Positions 62,238 to 64,000 of a stretch of 64,000 bases of DNA are shown here, in pieces. Under the pieces are notes generated by a model, which was not told the origin of the DNA, made no database searches, and worked only from the letters and a program-made list of their open reading frames with translations. This DNA comes from Pelomonas sp039929605. GTDB taxonomy: Bacteria > Pseudomonadota > Gammaproteobacteria > Burkholderiales > Burkholderiaceae_C. Position numbers and translations under genes: made by a program. The DNA lies in contig NZ_JBDSQX010000042.1 of the NCBI RefSeq assembly GCF_039929605.1, positions 14,156-78,155 of the forward strand, given 5' to 3'. Each line of letters opens with the position of its first letter. Position 1 is the stretch's first letter.

Positions 62238-63464
62238 TCAGGCGGCGGCGGGCGAGGCGATGAAGCCGTGCTTGTGCAGCATCTTGAGCCAACGCGGGGC
62301 ATTGCGCGCCACGTTCAACGCCTCGTAGTCGACGACCTGATCCTGGTAGTAGGTGCCGCTGGCCAACATGGCGTAGACCGTGCGCAGAATCTTGTGCGCC
62401 AGCGCGACGACCGACTTGCGGTGCCCCTTGCGGATGGTCAGCGCCTGGAACTTGTCCTTGAAGGCACAACGCGTTCGCGCGGCGGCTTGGGCGAATTCGC
62501 ACAGCAGCCGGCGCACCCAGGCGTTGCCGCGACGGATGCGCCCGCTCTTGCGCTTGCCCGCGCTCTCGTTGTTGCCCGGGCAGATGCCGACCCACGACGC
62601 CAACCGCTCGGCACTACCGAAGGCGCCCATGTCCGCACCAATCTCCACCAGCAGCATCGCTGCGCCCATCTGGTCGATCCCAGGCAGGGTCTGCAGCAGC
62701 GTCAGCTGCGCCTGCCACGGCTGTAGACCCTCCAGCAGGTACTTGTCCAGCCGGGCGATGCGCTGCTCGATCTGCTCGATGTGCTGCAGGATCTCGTCGG
62801 CGACGAAGCGGTGCGTGGCGCTGAAGTGCTCGGTACTCAGCGCCTCGAACAGCTCCTCGCGACTGGCGCGGAGTCGTCCCTTCAGGTCCAGCACCTCGTG
62901 CAACGGCTTGTCCTGCAGCAGCGCCTTGACCATGGCGCGTGCGCTCTGGCCATGCAGGTCGTTGACCACCACGTTCAGCCGCACCCCGGCATCGACCAAC
63001 ACCTTGTGCAGGCGGTTCTTCTCGGCACTGGCCGCGCCCACGAGCTTTTGCCGCGGGCGCGCCACCAGGCGGAGCTCGCGCAAGTCCCTGGGAGGGATGA
63101 ACGATGCACGCAGCAAACCCGCGCGTGCCAGCGTGGCCAGCCACTGTGCGTCAGCCATGTCGGTCTTGCGACCGGGCACGGCCTTGACGTGTCGGGCATT
63201 GACCACCCACGCCACGATGCCCACCGCCTCCAGCGCTGCGAATGGGCTCTTCCAGTACACCCCCGTGCTCTCCACCACCACCACCTCGGGCCGAACCTCC
63301 AGTGCCCATGCAGCCAGCGCGCGGCGGTCGCGTTTGAAGGCGCCGAAGTCGCGCTTGGTGACCTCCAAGCGGCCGTCGTCATGTTCGACAACGGCGCACG
63401 CGGTGATCTTGGCCTGGTGAACGTCCAGCGCGATGACGCGCTTGTGCATCGGGGTCAATTCCAT
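62238..63464 (-). CDS. IS110-family transposase (DEDD recombinase)
   Basis: 408 residues from MELTPMHKRVIALDVHQAKI. N-terminal RuvC-like DEDD domain: Asp in ALDVHQAKI, Glu in VVVESTGVYW, Asp residues in KTDMADAQWLA. C-terminal Transposase_20 domain with the conserved serine in ESAGKRKSGRIRRG. Full length and plausibly active. IS110 elements lack conventional terminal repeats, so the element ends cannot be fixed here. Confidence 0.93.
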   Translation of the reverse strand: MELTPMHKRVIALDVHQAKITACAVVEHDDGRLEVTKRDFGAFKRDRRALAAWALEVRPEVVVVESTGVYWKSPFAALEAVGIVAWVVNARHVKAVPGRKTDMADAQWLATLARAGLLRASFIPPRDLRELRLVARPRQKLVGAASAEKNRLHKVLVDAGVRLNVVVNDLHGQSARAMVKALLQDKPLHEVLDLKGRLRASREELFEALSTEHFSATHRFVADEILQHIEQIEQRIARLDKYLLEGLQPWQAQLTLLQTLPGIDQMGAAMLLVEIGADMGAFGSAERLASWVGICPGNNESAGKRKSGRIRRGNAWVRRLLCEFAQAAARTRCAFKDKFQALTIRKGHRKSVVALAHKILRTVYAMLASGTYYQDQVVDYEALNVARNAPRWLKMLHKHGFIASPAAA

Positions 63465-63803
63465 GGTCGGGCTCCTGGCGCTTGAACAACAATCACAAGC
63501 GTGCGGGCCTGCGAAGGTGCCGCCGACCAACGGCCTGCCGGGCACGCCCGGCGGCTCTGTTTAATGTGGGCTGTCAGGCGCGCCCGGCTCCCTCACGGGA
63601 CTGGGCAGCGCTCGCAGGCAATCCTGGGTAAGAGTGGTCGGCAGCGGGTCAACTTAGAGATCGCGGTCCAAGGTGCCATCAATAAATTGATCGACATCTA
63701 CCCGTGCTGGCCCGCACACCCCCAGTGTCTTCCATCATCCAGGGTGCTGCACCGATTCATGTCACTTAGAGCATCGACAGTGCATAGTGCGGCGCATACC
63801 AAC
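63465..63803. other. 339-bp region upstream of IS110, candidate bridge-RNA segment
   Basis: No gene recognised. The 5' non-coding side of the transposase (minus strand) contains hairpins, the clearest being GCCGGGC / GCCCGGC at 63537-63552. In IS110-group elements the non-coding end next to the transposase start encodes the bridge RNA. The junction with flanking DNA, perhaps near 63650 where composition changes, is not definable from one copy. Confidence 0.35.
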
Positions 63804-64000
63804 TCACGGCGTCGGGTGCTTGCTTACCGTAGACCCTATCCCAATGACTCTGAAGCGCCCGGCAATGCGTTTGTAACCTCGCGCCTCTGGAAGTAGTTCA
63901 TCGAACAATTTCGAGATCGCTGTGATTTCTTGATGAGCAAGCTGCTCACCGCGCTTAAACGCCATGGCGGTCATGAGTTCATTGCGGATAAACCAAAGTT
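63804..64000 (-). CDS. C-terminal part of an unrecognised protein, cut by the window end
   Basis: An open frame enters from the right edge: 64 residues ending VSKHPTP before TGA, including RNELMTAMAFKRGEQLA and LFDELLPEARGYKRIAGRF. It looks like real protein (mixed charge, helical), but I do not recognise it. Two Met codons near the edge mean it could also be a complete protein of about 56 residues. Confidence 0.45.
   Translation of the reverse strand, partial: LWFIRNELMTAMAFKRGEQLAHQEITAISKLFDELLPEARGYKRIAGRFRVIGIGSTVSKHPTP

Overview
The window is high-GC chromosomal DNA from a betaproteobacterium, most likely a Burkholderiales member of the Rubrivivax/Roseateles/Leptothrix type. This is inferred from the conserved gene string (acpS-pdxJ-recO-era-rnc-lepB-lepA-mucD-rseA-rpoE-fabF-acpP-fabG-fabD-fabH-plsX-rpmF-yceD), the alanine/arginine-rich RNase E tail and the codon use; no rRNA or tRNA is present to fix the genus.

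Positions 1-6.4 kb hold a housekeeping block: the end of an SppA-type peptidase, a Rieske protein, a HAD phosphatase coupled to RluC, and divergently RNase E with its terminator. A POT-family peptide transporter follows. Positions 8.1-14.8 kb hold three signalling genes on the + strand: a histidine kinase with two N-terminal receiver domains, a GGDEF response regulator that overlaps it by ATGA, and a large hybrid kinase. The hybrid kinase contains three near-identical PAS units encoded by a 426-bp tandem repeat. None of the three has a DNA-binding output; c-di-GMP is the visible output. Two poorly characterised membrane proteins follow, converging end to end.

Positions 17.6-34.8 kb are the long leftward core string. 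It carries phospholipid/fatty-acid synthesis, sigma-E with its anti-sigma factor and periplasmic protease, LepA, LepB, RNase III, Era, RecO, PdxJ and AcpS. Many neighbours are coupled by ATGA overlaps. Two palindromic intergenic elements and a DnaA-box-like cluster lie inside it. Maf/YceF, an RsmI-like methyltransferase and a RhlE helicase form the right border.

Positions 37.7-61.9 kb are an accessory surface-polysaccharide locus of visibly lower GC. It holds a WecA-like initiating transferase, an SLBB-domain export protein, a Wzz-like chain-length protein, a Wzy-like polymerase, four glycosyltransferases and a Wzx flippase. A seven-gene leftward run encodes cytidylyltransferase, 4,6-dehydratase, the PMP/[2Fe-2S] C3-dehydratase (RfbH/E1), its reductase (AscD/E3), an RmlC-like epimerase, an SDR reductase and a UDP-galactopyranose-mutase-like flavoprotein. 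This set matches the CDP-L-ascarylose (3,6-dideoxyhexose) route, with one extra flavoenzyme. A MarR-like EPS-associated regulator heads the leftward run. The two halves of the locus face each other and are separated at 45.2-51.0 kb by a nested mosaic of IS256, IS3, IS66 (two types) and IS5 pieces. An IS110 element and a truncated unknown gene close the window.
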